This document shows positions 6,781 through 14,551 of a DNA stretch of 14,616 nt, one piece after another. Each line of letters starts with the position of its first letter. Positions within the stretch are counted from its first letter, which is position 1. A program made the position numbers and the translations under genes. The notes under the pieces are model-generated. The model ran no database searches. It was not told the origin of the DNA and saw nothing but the letters and a program-made list of their open reading frames with translations. The stretch covers positions 1-14,616 of the forward strand of contig CAZCOH010000040.1 of the NCBI GenBank assembly GCA_964500645.1. Reading direction: 5' to 3'. This stretch comes from CAYFIW01 sp964500645 (GTDB lineage Bacteria; Chloroflexota; Dehalococcoidia; Lucifugimonadales; UBA826).

Positions 6781-7337
6781 AAGGCGATGTCGAACTTGAA
6801 AGAGGTATTCAGTTGATCTCTTACACTACTTGCGTGTCCTCGGAAATTCACGTTAACCCATTTGTGCATTAAAATGCCGTCTTTATCAATAAGGAAAGTT
6901 GATCTCACTACACCCCAGGTTTTTAAATCTTCGTCGACCTTAAATCCGAATTCCTTTGCTACTTCAGCTTCATTTTCATCTAGTTGATATTCTCCCCAAA
7001 CACCAAATGCTTTAACCATATTAAGATCCGGATCCACGCAGAGTTCAAAAGGTAAATCATTTTCTTGTGAAAATATTTCATGAGCCTCTTTAGTGTCTGG
7101 GCTGATCCCATAAATCGCACAATCCAATTCACGGAAATCGTGATATACATCCCTGAAGTCGCAGGCCTCTTGAGTACACCCCGCACTAGAATCCTTAGGA
7201 TAGAAATATAAAACGGCCGGCGAACCTCTTAGATCACTTAGCCTTATCGTTTTATCTTCTTCATCAACCAGGATGAAATCTGGGACCCTTGCACCGACTT
7301 CAATATCGATGATGGGATTATATTTCATGAGATCCAA
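6777..7337 (-). CDS. bcp: Peroxiredoxin of the BCP/PrxQ type
   Basis: A thiol peroxidase of 186 residues that reduces hydrogen peroxide and organic peroxides, recycled by thioredoxin. The motif LYFYPKDSSAGCTQEACDFRD (43-63) contains the peroxidatic Cys54 and, five residues on, resolving Cys59, the PrxQ arrangement. The family PxxxT/SxxC motif is P47...S51..C54 with Ser for the usual Thr. Arg145 in VVRSTFLIDKDG is the conserved active-site Arg. Between VWGE (113-116) and GVVR (142-145) there are about 25 residues, rich in Asp/Glu, where typical BCP proteins have about 9, so it carries an acidic insertion. The start is a TTG at 7337: GGAGG ends 6 bases before it, whereas the next in-frame ATG (7328) is 15 bases away. 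It follows a membrane protein gene by 27 bases and is probably co-transcribed with it. Confidence 0.9.
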   Translation of the reverse strand: MDLMKYNPIIDIEVGARVPDFILVDEEDKTIRLSDLRGSPAVLYFYPKDSSAGCTQEACDFRDVYHDFRELDCAIYGISPDTKEAHEIFSQENDLPFELCVDPDLNMVKAFGVWGEYQLDENEAEVAKEFGFKVDEDLKTWGVVRSTFLIDKDGILMHKWVNVNFRGHASSVRDQLNTSFKFDIAF

Positions 7338-7343
7338 AACAAA

Positions 7344-7348
7344 CCTCC
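7344..7348 (-). promoter_or_regulatory. Ribosome binding site supporting a TTG start
   Basis: GGAGG on the minus strand is spaced 6 bases from TTG (7337-7335) and 15 bases from the next in-frame ATG (7328-7326), so the TTG is the better start for the peroxiredoxin. Confidence 0.55.
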
Positions 7349-7364
7349 ATATGTCAGAGACGAT

Positions 7365-7871
7365 TTACTTATGCGAAATGACCGAAACATCTTGGCCATC
7401 TTCGCCAACTTTATCTTCAATTTCTTTGATATATCCATCTATCTTTTTAACAAAAGGACCGGGCAAAGTAAACCTTATAAGACTCTCTTTGTAAAATTTT
7501 CTACGGCCAGGGAATAAAGCAAAATTTGTTTTTAATGCCAAATCCGGGTCGACATGTAAAAGGTCGGCATATTCTTGAGCTATATTACTCAGACTCATCT
7601 CCGCAGCAAATATTCTGTTAAACCTAACCCGTTCTGACTGATTGTTTAGTGCTCCGAAATCGTGTCCACCTCTCGCATTAATCTCGGAAAGTTCTGGGTT
7701 GTTCGCTATGGCGACAGCTAAGTCTTGCCGTTGTTGATTGATAGATAAGGCAAGATCTCGTTGCGCCTCTGAATGTTGTTGCTTCAACTGGTAAACTAAC
7801 ACGAATGCCACGGCTAAGGTGGCAATCGCAGTGAGCATTTGTGCAACGTAGACAATAATTTCTAAATGCAT
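7365..7871 (-). CDS. Small single-pass membrane protein, uncharacterised
   Basis: A 168-residue protein with one N-terminal membrane segment at about residues 5-27 (IIVYVAQMLTAIATLAVAFVLVYQL). A Gln/Ala-rich helical stretch at about 28-56 may form a coiled coil, and a soluble C-terminal domain of about 110 residues follows. The segment NNPELSEINARGGHDFGALNNQSERVRF (57-84) resembles a pattern I recall in small membrane-anchored hypothetical proteins of aquatic bacteria (NPEL..I..RG..DF..L...E..RF), which have no assigned function. AGAGG 8 bases before the ATG supports the start. It is the first gene of a likely two-gene minus-strand operon with the peroxiredoxin, so a link to oxidative stress at the membrane is possible but only inferred. 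Confidence 0.75.
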   Translation of the reverse strand: MHLEIIVYVAQMLTAIATLAVAFVLVYQLKQQHSEAQRDLALSINQQRQDLAVAIANNPELSEINARGGHDFGALNNQSERVRFNRIFAAEMSLSNIAQEYADLLHVDPDLALKTNFALFPGRRKFYKESLIRFTLPGPFVKKIDGYIKEIEDKVGEDGQDVSVISHK

Positions 7872-7968
7872 AAGATTATCCTCTTAACAATGTTCCAATA
7901 AAATTTAGTCAGTTCAGGTAACCACAAAATTATTTCTTTTATGATCAAAACTCAAGGAGATTTACCAC
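7872..7968. promoter_or_regulatory. Divergent promoter region
   Basis: This 97-base gap lies between the membrane protein/peroxiredoxin operon (minus) and yajQ (plus) and must carry promoters for both. A GGTAACC palindrome lies at 7917-7923. AAGGAGA (7954-7960) is the yajQ ribosome binding site. No convincing -35/-10 pair was found. Confidence 0.4.
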
Positions 7969-8454
7969 ATGCCATCATTTGATGTTGTCTCAAGGACAGA
8001 TTTAATGGAAGTCGATAATGCAATCAACGGCGTTAAAAGAGAAATCCGTCAAAGGTATGACCTCGCTGGTTCTAAATGTGATGTAGAGCGCAAAGAAAAC
8101 ACTCTAACGATTACTGCAGACGACTCCATGAAATTAGAACAGGTTGACGGCTTATTAAGAAAGTACCTAACTATGAGAAAAGTCGAGAGAGGAGCTTTTG
8201 TCTTTGATAGTCCACAAGAGGCGTCGGGCCAAACTGTAAGACAGGTTGTTGATATTAGGCAGGGTATTGACGATGACTTAGCTAGAAAAATCACAAAGGC
8301 TGTTAAAACTACTAAGCTAAAGGTCCAGGTTGCTACGAAGGGTAATGAACTCAAGGTAACGGGCAAGAAAAGAGACGATCTACAAGAGGTTATAGCCTTT
8401 ATTAAGTCGATGAAAAATCAACAACCCCTTCAATATCTCAATTTTCGAGACTAG
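7969..8454 (+). CDS. yajQ: YajQ family nucleotide-binding protein
   Basis: A 161-residue protein of the YajQ/UPF0234 family, whose members bind nucleotides; the Xanthomonas and Pseudomonas versions bind cyclic di-GMP and influence transcription. The N-terminus MPSFDVVSRTDLMEVDNAIN and the following IRQRYDLAGSK are family signatures. FVFDSPQEASGQTVRQVVDIRQGIDDDLARKI (77-108) links the two similar RNP-like halves. The C-terminus ending QYLNFRD matches the family terminus. Length is standard. An AAGGAGA site 8 bases before the ATG fixes the start. It stands alone between a divergent operon and the malonyl-CoA decarboxylase gene 152 bases downstream. Whether this member binds cyclic di-GMP cannot be told from sequence. 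Confidence 0.95.
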   Translation: MPSFDVVSRTDLMEVDNAINGVKREIRQRYDLAGSKCDVERKENTLTITADDSMKLEQVDGLLRKYLTMRKVERGAFVFDSPQEASGQTVRQVVDIRQGIDDDLARKITKAVKTTKLKVQVATKGNELKVTGKKRDDLQEVIAFIKSMKNQQPLQYLNFRD

Positions 8455-8606
8455 ATAAATTGATTTTACTATTCCTACTTGAAAAATTAACTTAGTAACT
8501 TTTTAACCGTTTTCATCTTTCAAGGTGGAATGTTTGTTTTATACTCCTTACAGAGTATCTTTGGTTAGTGCTGATAATAGTCATCTGTTGATTTAGAGAG
8601 AGACAA
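8455..8606 (+). other. Intergenic region with stem-forming sequences
   Basis: Just after yajQ, CTTGAAA (8478-8484) and TTTCAAG (8518-8524) form a 7-bp inverted repeat enclosing an A-run and a T-run (AAAAATTA...TAACTTTTT, pairing with one bulged C). This could act as a weak A/T-rich terminator. Further on, ATACTC-CTTACA-GAGTAT (8541-8558) is a perfect 6-bp hairpin or operator before the malonyl-CoA decarboxylase gene. AGAGAGAGA (8595-8603) is that gene's ribosome binding site. Confidence 0.3.
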
Positions 8607-9887
8607 ATGAAATTTATTTATGACGCTGTTGTTTCTTTGTTAAGGAAGTCACCATTACTGTCGAGTCTCGAAATTGATGAGGTTAGTGGAATACGTCTTA
8701 GCAATAACCCTAAAAAGGTTATAAAGGATGTCATCGGTGCCACTGGCGAAGTATCTTCACTCGTCTACTCCGAACATTTTTTAAAGTTGTATCAGGACCT
8801 GAGTCTGGAGAAGAGGATTTCCCTTCTAAAACATTTATTGAAGGAATATGATTTAGATGCAGCCGCGTTACAGTTGGCAATATCTGAGTATACTGATAAT
8901 CCTACTGCAGATAGGATGGCACAGATTAGCAACTTCTCGGAGCCCAAGTGGCAAACATTATTTAGGAGACTTAATGCCACTGCTGACGGCAGTGTTCGGA
9001 TGGTTAGGCTACGAGAGGATATTCTTAAGTCCCGTAGAGAGCATCCTGATCTTTCTAGACTTGATGTTAGTATCCATGAGTTGTTCGTTACCTTATTTAA
9101 TCCCGGTTATTTGGTTCTACAACCAATAGACTGGTCAACTCCAGCTGAGATCTTAGAAAAAATAATCGCATATGAAGCCGTTCACGAAATTGAGTCATGG
9201 GATGCTTTGAGAGCCCGGCTTGCTCCGAAAGACCGACGTTGTTTCGCCTTTTTTCACCTTGCGATGCCCGATGAGCCTTTAATTTTCGTTGAAGTTGCCC
9301 TGACTGATGGAATACCAACCACTATAGACGAGGTTTTGAAGCAAGACCGGGAGCACTTAGACGAAAATCAGGTGTCCACAGCCGTGTTTTATTCCATTTC
9401 AAATTGCCAAAGAGGCCTCGTAGGAGTCTCATTTGGAAATTTCTTACTAAAGCAAGTGATACAAGAGTTGCAAGATGAAATACCTTCCTTGAATACTTAT
9501 GTAACATTATCACCTGTTCCGGGATTTTCTCGTTGGTTATCCGAACACCAACCAGATCTTTCGGCTCAATTATCTAAGGATTCTTGGGTTCATGACCATA
9601 AAAAGTATAAAGGTAAAATTGCAGAAGCCATGTCTAGATATATCCTGGTGTCTGACAGGAAAGATCTTTCAGCAAATGATCCTGTTGCCCGTTTCCATCT
9701 AGGAAATGGTGCCAGTGTCCACAAGTTGAATCATATGGGAGATACTTCTGTGAATGGTATAAAGCAGTCAGCGGGCATGATGATAAATTATTTATACGAT
9801 CTGAAAGATATTGAAGAAAATCATGAATCATACTCGAGAAACAAGGAAATCAAATCCTCTTTAGCCGTAAAAAAACTACTAAAGTAG
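8607..9887 (+). CDS. Malonyl-CoA decarboxylase
   Basis: A 426-residue enzyme converting malonyl-CoA to acetyl-CoA and CO2, used in malonate breakdown or to limit malonyl-CoA. The N-terminal part (about 1-125) is helical, as expected for the family's oligomerisation domain. The catalytic GNAT-like domain follows, with LAPKDRRCFAFFHLAMPDEPLIFVEVALT (205-233), YSISNCQRGLVGVSFGNFLLKQV (262-284), TLSPVPGFSRWL (300-311), and ARFHLGNGASVHKLNHMGDTS (361-381). Ser302 of SPVPGF and His364 of FHLGNG correspond to the catalytic Ser329/His423 pair of the human enzyme. The segment between them is 62 residues here against 94 in human, so a linker is much reduced. No malonyl-CoA synthetase or malonate transporter gene adjoins it. 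AGAGAGAGA before the ATG supports the start; the glycosyltransferase gene follows after 56 bases. Confidence 0.93.
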   Translation: MKFIYDAVVSLLRKSPLLSSLEIDEVSGIRLSNNPKKVIKDVIGATGEVSSLVYSEHFLKLYQDLSLEKRISLLKHLLKEYDLDAAALQLAISEYTDNPTADRMAQISNFSEPKWQTLFRRLNATADGSVRMVRLREDILKSRREHPDLSRLDVSIHELFVTLFNPGYLVLQPIDWSTPAEILEKIIAYEAVHEIESWDALRARLAPKDRRCFAFFHLAMPDEPLIFVEVALTDGIPTTIDEVLKQDREHLDENQVSTAVFYSISNCQRGLVGVSFGNFLLKQVIQELQDEIPSLNTYVTLSPVPGFSRWLSEHQPDLSAQLSKDSWVHDHKKYKGKIAEAMSRYILVSDRKDLSANDPVARFHLGNGASVHKLNHMGDTSVNGIKQSAGMMINYLYDLKDIEENHESYSRNKEIKSSLAVKKLLK

Positions 9888-9902
9888 TAGATATAGTCCG
9901 GC

Positions 9903-9920
9903 GTGTTTTTTAAAATACAC
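9903..9920. repeat. Near-perfect 18-base palindrome between two genes
   Basis: GTGTTTTTTAAAATACAC pairs with itself at eight of nine positions, with one T-T mismatch. It lies between the malonyl-CoA decarboxylase and glycosyltransferase genes. It may be an operator or a weak terminator stem; no U-run follows on the plus strand. Confidence 0.4.
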
Positions 9921-9943
9921 ACCCCTGAAGATTCAAAGGTTCT

Positions 9944-10918
9944 ATGCACAGTAACAAAACGATAAAGATCAGCGTTTTGATGTCCGTACATAACGGATCT
10001 GACTACCTGAAAGAGGCTATTCAGAGTGTTCTTGACCAAACTTTTGAAGATTTCGAATTTATTATTGTTGATGACGGTTCAACTGACGAGACCGCAGAAA
10101 TCATAAAGGGATTCTCAGATGAAAGAATAGTTCATATAAATAATAATAAAAATATAGGCCTCACACTTTCACTCAATCGGGCTCTTTCATTAGCTAAAGG
10201 CGAGTACATCGCGAGAATTGATGCCGATGACGTATATACCTACCAAAAGTTAATGTTGCAAAGTAAATTCCTAGATCACAATAAAAGCCACGGACTTGTG
10301 GCATCCTCAACTATTAGAATTGACCAGACAGGAAAAGAGATACAGAAAGTATCTTGTAAGAATAGGGATTTAGAAATTTGCTCGCTTATGGTTTCTGAGA
10401 ATCCTTTTGTTCACGGGTCTGTGATGGTGAGAAGGGATCTTGTATTGAAGGTTGGTGGCTATCGAAATCATTTCGTCACTACTCAGGACTTTGATCTTTG
10501 GGTCAGAATTGCCGAAGTCAGTTTCACTGGAGCTATTTCAGATTATCTGTATCTACGTAGGATGCATTCCGAGAGAATCGGAGTAAGAAATAAAGAGATG
10601 CAGAAGTCTTTTACCAAGGATGTCATTGTGAACCTTAAATTGAGAGCTTTAGGGGGTCAGGATGATTTTGGCTACTCTATTCCGGGTGAGTATGTTAGCC
10701 CTGAAATGAAATGGATCAGGAATAGATGGTCACTTTGCGTCACAAATTCCAGCAGATCATTTTTATCGGCCTGGCTACAACCAGAGGTTTATCTGAACTC
10801 AGGGCGATCACCATTAGCGGTTGTAATAGCTTTATATTTTATCTCCTATATAAAGGCAAGGAGACGCTTGTCTAGTTTGATAAGTGTTGTTAGGCTCAAT
10901 CTGCTAAGGAAACAATGA
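9944..10918 (+). CDS. Family 2 glycosyltransferase
   Basis: A 324-residue GT-A-fold, GT2-family enzyme that transfers a sugar from a nucleotide donor, probably to a lipid-linked or surface glycan. The N-terminal motif ISVLMSVHNGSDYLKEAIQSVLDQT (9-33) and VDDGSTD (42-48) bind the nucleotide. The metal-binding DxD is in RIDADD (91-96), and the acceptor-side acidic motif is TTQDFDLWVRI (179-189). HSERIG (208-213) follows the core. The C-terminal 45 residues are hydrophobic then basic (PLAVVIALYFISYIKARRR), suggesting membrane attachment. AAAGG lies only 4 bases before the ATG, a rather short but workable spacing. The asparagine synthetase gene starts 25 bases after its stop, so the two are likely one transcript. 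Donor and acceptor cannot be assigned. Confidence 0.92.
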   Translation: MHSNKTIKISVLMSVHNGSDYLKEAIQSVLDQTFEDFEFIIVDDGSTDETAEIIKGFSDERIVHINNNKNIGLTLSLNRALSLAKGEYIARIDADDVYTYQKLMLQSKFLDHNKSHGLVASSTIRIDQTGKEIQKVSCKNRDLEICSLMVSENPFVHGSVMVRRDLVLKVGGYRNHFVTTQDFDLWVRIAEVSFTGAISDYLYLRRMHSERIGVRNKEMQKSFTKDVIVNLKLRALGGQDDFGYSIPGEYVSPEMKWIRNRWSLCVTNSSRSFLSAWLQPEVYLNSGRSPLAVVIALYFISYIKARRRLSSLISVVRLNLLRKQ

Positions 10919-10933
10919 ATCGAGGAAGATAAC

Positions 10934-10937
10934 AGGT
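10934..10937 (+). promoter_or_regulatory. Ribosome binding site for the TTG-initiated asparagine synthetase
   Basis: AGGT, 6-7 bases before TTG at 10944, supports a non-ATG start. That start is required because the next codon must encode the catalytic Cys2. Confidence 0.4.
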
Positions 10938-10943
10938 GTTTTT

Positions 10944-12770
10944 TTGTGTGGAATCGTAGGGATTAAATCGGCTTCGACAGAACTAACCCAAAGAGGGTTC
11001 GAAAAAATATGTTCCACTTTGGAACATCGAGGACCTGATGCATCCGGTGTATACATAGACTTAGATTCTGGGTTTGCTCTGGGGCACAAACGTCTGACGA
11101 TCATTGATTTAACCTCTGAGGCCGATCAGCCGATGGAAAGCCAAGACACTTCTTTATCGATCGTCTATAACGGTGAAATTTACAACTACCGTGAGCTCCG
11201 ACAAGACTTGGAGAATCTCGGGCATTCCTTCAGAACACATTCAGACACTGAAGTTGTCTTGGAGGCTTATATCGAATGGGGGAATAGGTGCGTTGATAGG
11301 TTCGAAGGTATGTTTGCGTTTGGTGTCCTTGACAAGAGAATCGGACGTTTGTTCTTAGCTAGAGACCGACTTGGTATAAAACCATTGATTTACTACTTCA
11401 ACAAAGGCACATTCATTTTTGCATCAGAGATTAAGACAATTCTCGAGTGTCCAAAAGTTGATAAATCAAAAGACGAAACCGCTATATATGACTACTTTAC
11501 TTATGGTTATATCCCAGCACCGAAGACACCGTACCTTTACATTAAAAAACTAGAACCTGCTCAAACTTTAACTTATCAAGAAAATAACATCTATTTGCAT
11601 AAATATTGGGACCTGAAAATCAACGATGATTTTGATAACGTGAGTGATGAGAATCTTTTAGAATTTATCAGAGAGGAGCTCTTCGCATCCGTAAAAAAAC
11701 ATTTAGTTGCTGATGTCCCTATTGGTGCATTCCTGAGTGGTGGCATAGACTCTGGTACGATTGTTTCAATCGCGTCACAATTGTCGTCACAACCAGTAAA
11801 AACTTTCACTGTAGATTTTAATAGACCTAGTGATGGTGAAACGGAAAACGCAATATCTCTTTCCAGGCGCTATTGTACGGAACACCACGTTATTTCTATA
11901 GAACAATATGGAGAGAAAGATATTTCCGCTCTATGGAATATTTTGGATGAGCCTCTTGGGGATTTTTCCATATTGCCGACATTGTTAGTGGCCAAGTTCG
12001 CGTCTGAGCACGTAAAGGTGGCGCTTTCAGGTGACGGAGGAGACGAATTATTTGGAGGATATCTAAGATATAACTCCTGGATGAAGAGGCAATGGGTTGA
12101 TCGGTTGCCTAGCACCATTACTAGTATATGTGGGGCTTTGGCAGATCTGTCTCCCAAAAATACGAATTCGATAAGACGTTGGGGTACGTATGCAAATTCT
12201 TCACCATTCGAGAGATACGGTCGCCTGGTGACAAAGCATTCTATGGAAGAAAAAGACGACTTTTTGACACCTGAATGGCAGGATCAATTTGATAACTACG
12301 ATCCCTTGTGGTTTTTTAGGGCTAATTGGAATAATGAACTTGACCCGATAACCCAAGCTCAATTTCTGGACTTAAAGACATATCTTCCAAATGATTTATT
12401 ACCTAAAGTGGATTTGACAAGTATGTCTGCTTCTTTAGAGGTAAGACCACCCTTTCTCGACCATAAATTGGTTGAGAAGATTTTTTCAATTGCCCCCAGA
12501 CAGAGGTGGAATCCAGGTGAGATGAAATCAATTTTAAAAAGAAGCGTCGCGAATTATTTACCCGAACCCACTTTAAAGGCAAAAAAAATAGGTTTCACAG
12601 TGCCAAAATCCGATTCTAAAGAACTATTAAAAACGCTCCAATTAGAACATGGAGATGAAATTCGAAACGAAAAGTCAGGCATTTTTAAACAAAATACCAA
12701 GATGGAAACAAATGGAGAGCATTTGCCATGGGATTTGTTTGCAATGAAAATGTGGTTGAGTCAACACTGA
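10944..12770 (+). CDS. asnB: Glutamine-hydrolysing asparagine synthetase
   Basis: A 608-residue class II glutamine amidotransferase/synthetase that hydrolyses glutamine and transfers the ammonia to an ATP-activated aspartate or related carboxylate. It begins with TTG followed by CGIVG, so after Met removal Cys2 is the catalytic nucleophile; this fixes the start even though it is not ATG. The glutaminase domain (2 to about 200) shows EHRGPDASG (27-35), Arg50 in HKRLTI, YNGEIYNY (75-82) and SDTE (100-103). The synthetase domain shows the PPi-loop FLSGGIDSG (263-271) and LSGDGGDELFGGY (361-373), with DLTSMSASLEVRPPFLDH near 490. Length suits AsnB-type or exopolysaccharide-associated versions. 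Its place between a glycosyltransferase and a cyclase-family gene makes a glycan-modifying amidotransferase as likely as free asparagine synthesis. Confidence 0.93.
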   Translation: MCGIVGIKSASTELTQRGFEKICSTLEHRGPDASGVYIDLDSGFALGHKRLTIIDLTSEADQPMESQDTSLSIVYNGEIYNYRELRQDLENLGHSFRTHSDTEVVLEAYIEWGNRCVDRFEGMFAFGVLDKRIGRLFLARDRLGIKPLIYYFNKGTFIFASEIKTILECPKVDKSKDETAIYDYFTYGYIPAPKTPYLYIKKLEPAQTLTYQENNIYLHKYWDLKINDDFDNVSDENLLEFIREELFASVKKHLVADVPIGAFLSGGIDSGTIVSIASQLSSQPVKTFTVDFNRPSDGETENAISLSRRYCTEHHVISIEQYGEKDISALWNILDEPLGDFSILPTLLVAKFASEHVKVALSGDGGDELFGGYLRYNSWMKRQWVDRLPSTITSICGALADLSPKNTNSIRRWGTYANSSPFERYGRLVTKHSMEEKDDFLTPEWQDQFDNYDPLWFFRANWNNELDPITQAQFLDLKTYLPNDLLPKVDLTSMSASLEVRPPFLDHKLVEKIFSIAPRQRWNPGEMKSILKRSVANYLPEPTLKAKKIGFTVPKSDSKELLKTLQLEHGDEIRNEKSGIFKQNTKMETNGEHLPWDLFAMKMWLSQH

Positions 12771-12789
12771 GAAAAAGGAGAATCAGAAA

Positions 12790-13737
12790 ATGTCATTAAA
12801 AGACCGAACACCTACAACAATCGAAGAATATGTTTCCTATAAGGAAAAATACAGCAACTGGGGACGCTGGGGAAGTGATGACCAATCCGGTACTTTAAAT
12901 CACATAACTCCAGATACCGTTGCTCATGCAGCGACTTTAGTGAAAACGGGTCGAAGTATTTCATGTTCAAACCCAATTGCTACTATTGGCGTAGTGAGCG
13001 ATCCTCAAAGAAATTCCCGTCCTGCAGATCACGAAGTTTCTGTCTCTGAAACAGGATCCGGGGATTACATCGGAGTCTACTATCATGGGTACGTTAATAC
13101 TCATATAGATTCACTGTGTCATTTCTTCACCGATAAATTGTCCGAAGGTGGTCGGCTGTTTAATGATGGAGATCCATCCTTAATAAAAGAGTCAGGTTCT
13201 AAAACACATTCTGTCGACATTTGGAAAGATGGAATAACTACTAGAGGGATCCTGTATGACATACCTAAACTCAGGGGAACAGACTACGTTTCAGTGTCCG
13301 ATCCTGTTGAAGGTTGGGATTTGCAGGACTGGGCGACCCAAAAAGGCATAGTCCCTCGCGACGGCGACGCGGTTTTAGTACGTTCGGGTTATGATCAATT
13401 TTGGAACGCCAATCCTGACTTAGTGATGTCCTCTCCACCAAGAAACACTCCAGGAAATGCCCCCTCAATCATAGAGTACCTTTATGACACCAATGCCTCT
13501 ATTCTTGGTTGGGACCTTCAGGAATCTGGTCACAGGCCTTATGACTACCCCGCGAGAATACCAATCCATGAGGTCGTGATTCCGCATATGGGTATGCCTC
13601 TTCTAGATAACGCAAATTTTGACAGACTTGCTTCTTTATGCGAGGAGATCGGAGTTTATGAATTTCAGTTAACTATTGCTCCTTTGGTTATAAATGGAGG
13701 GACTGGATCGCCCGTAAATCCGATCGCGATCTTCTAG
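12790..13737 (+). CDS. Cyclase/formamidase-family metal-dependent hydrolase
   Basis: A 315-residue member of the cyclase family (PF04199 type), which includes kynurenine formamidase and isatin hydrolase: metal-dependent enzymes that open or cleave amides. The N-terminal WGRWGSDDQSGTLNHITPD (24-42) is a hallmark of the longer subfamily. The metal motif is HGYVNTHIDSLCHFF (99-113), with ligands His105, Asp107 and His111; the usual GTHxDxPxH is altered to NTHIDSLCH. Later, DGDAVLVRSGYDQFW (191-205) and ILGWDLQESG (238-247) match the family core. It is longer than KynB (about 210 residues), so kynurenine formamidase is unlikely and the substrate is unknown. AAGGAG lies 9 bases before the ATG, and the gene follows asnB by 19 bases, suggesting co-transcription. 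It ends 8 bases from the convergent SDR gene. Confidence 0.9.
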   Translation: MSLKDRTPTTIEEYVSYKEKYSNWGRWGSDDQSGTLNHITPDTVAHAATLVKTGRSISCSNPIATIGVVSDPQRNSRPADHEVSVSETGSGDYIGVYYHGYVNTHIDSLCHFFTDKLSEGGRLFNDGDPSLIKESGSKTHSVDIWKDGITTRGILYDIPKLRGTDYVSVSDPVEGWDLQDWATQKGIVPRDGDAVLVRSGYDQFWNANPDLVMSSPPRNTPGNAPSIIEYLYDTNASILGWDLQESGHRPYDYPARIPIHEVVIPHMGMPLLDNANFDRLASLCEEIGVYEFQLTIAPLVINGGTGSPVNPIAIF

Positions 13738-13745
13738 AAGGCTTT

Positions 13746-14513
13746 TTAGAATCTAGTATATCCACCATCAACTATAAATTCCTCAGCTGTTTGATATGAA
13801 GAGGCGTCGCTTGCCAGATAAATGGCGAGACCTGCGAAATCTTCGGGGGTACCCCATCTTCTAGCTGGGACTCTTTTCATGACACGATCCTCAAATTTTT
13901 CGTCTCCTACTCTGGCTGCTGTCATAGCAGTTTCTATCCAGCCAGGGATTATTGAATTCGCAGTAATCTTGTATCTCGCCAACTCGACGGCAAGCCCACG
14001 AATCATCGCAAGCATACCGCCTTTGGCTGCGGCATAAGCCTCGCTTCTTGCAGCCCCGTCCACCGCAGAGGCACTGGAAGTACCTATGAGTTTACCTCCC
14101 TCTCCTCTTTCAATCATGTGGGCAGCGGCCTCCCTGAATGTGTAAAAAGTTCCATCAAGATTAATAGCTATGATTCTTTTCCAGGTCTCTGTCGGAAATT
14201 CGTGAAAAGGCGCCCCTCCTCCTGCACCGGCGTTGGCAAAACAGGAATCCACTTTGCCAAAGTGTTTGACCGTCTGTGCGAAAGACTGTTTAACCTGGGT
14301 TTCGTCTGACACATCGCATCTTAAGGCGAGGGCGTCACCACCGAGATCTTGTAGGTTTTTCAGCGCTGCACTATTTTTATCAGGATTTGTACCCCATATA
14401 CAGACAGATGCTCCGGCTTGTACCAAGCCTTGAGCCATTCCTAACCCAATCCCACTGTTGCCTCCTGTTATGAGAGCTACTTTACCTGTTAGGTTAAATG
14501 GTTGAAATGACAT
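13746..14513 (-). CDS. SDR family NAD(P)-dependent oxidoreductase
   Basis: A 255-residue classical short-chain dehydrogenase/reductase, a cytoplasmic enzyme that interconverts alcohols and ketones using NAD(P). The cofactor motif is TGGNSGIG (16-23). ANAG lies at 93-96, Asn118 in IAINLDG, the catalytic Ser147 in GTSSASA, and Tyr160-x-x-x-Lys164 in SEAYAAAKGG. The C-terminal ASSYQTAEEFIVDGGYTRF is the usual SDR ending (SSY.TG..I.VDGG). Length is typical. A purine-rich AAGGAAGGA just before the ATG at 14513 supports the start. Upstream on the same strand lies the end of a possible thiamine-diphosphate enzyme, 38 bases away, so the two may be co-transcribed. The substrate is not clear; SDRs of this type often act on sugar, gluconate or 3-hydroxyacyl compounds. 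Confidence 0.93.
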   Translation of the reverse strand: MSFQPFNLTGKVALITGGNSGIGLGMAQGLVQAGASVCIWGTNPDKNSAALKNLQDLGGDALALRCDVSDETQVKQSFAQTVKHFGKVDSCFANAGAGGGAPFHEFPTETWKRIIAINLDGTFYTFREAAAHMIERGEGGKLIGTSSASAVDGAARSEAYAAAKGGMLAMIRGLAVELARYKITANSIIPGWIETAMTAARVGDEKFEDRVMKRVPARRWGTPEDFAGLAIYLASDASSYQTAEEFIVDGGYTRF

Positions 14514-14551
14514 AATTCCTTCCTTTTATTAGGTTTTTTTTGATGGGGAAT

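Noticed and set aside
8049..8366. Antisense 105-codon open frame across yajQ
   Set aside because: It is a shadow of the well-conserved yajQ frame, with no ribosome binding site or recognisable domain.
9903..9920. Rho-independent terminator after malonyl-CoA decarboxylase
   Set aside because: The palindrome is A/T-rich with a mismatch and no following T-run; kept only as a repeat.
12790..13737. Assignment as kynurenine formamidase (kynB)
   Set aside because: It is about 100 residues longer than KynB, has an altered metal motif, and no tryptophan-degradation genes are nearby.
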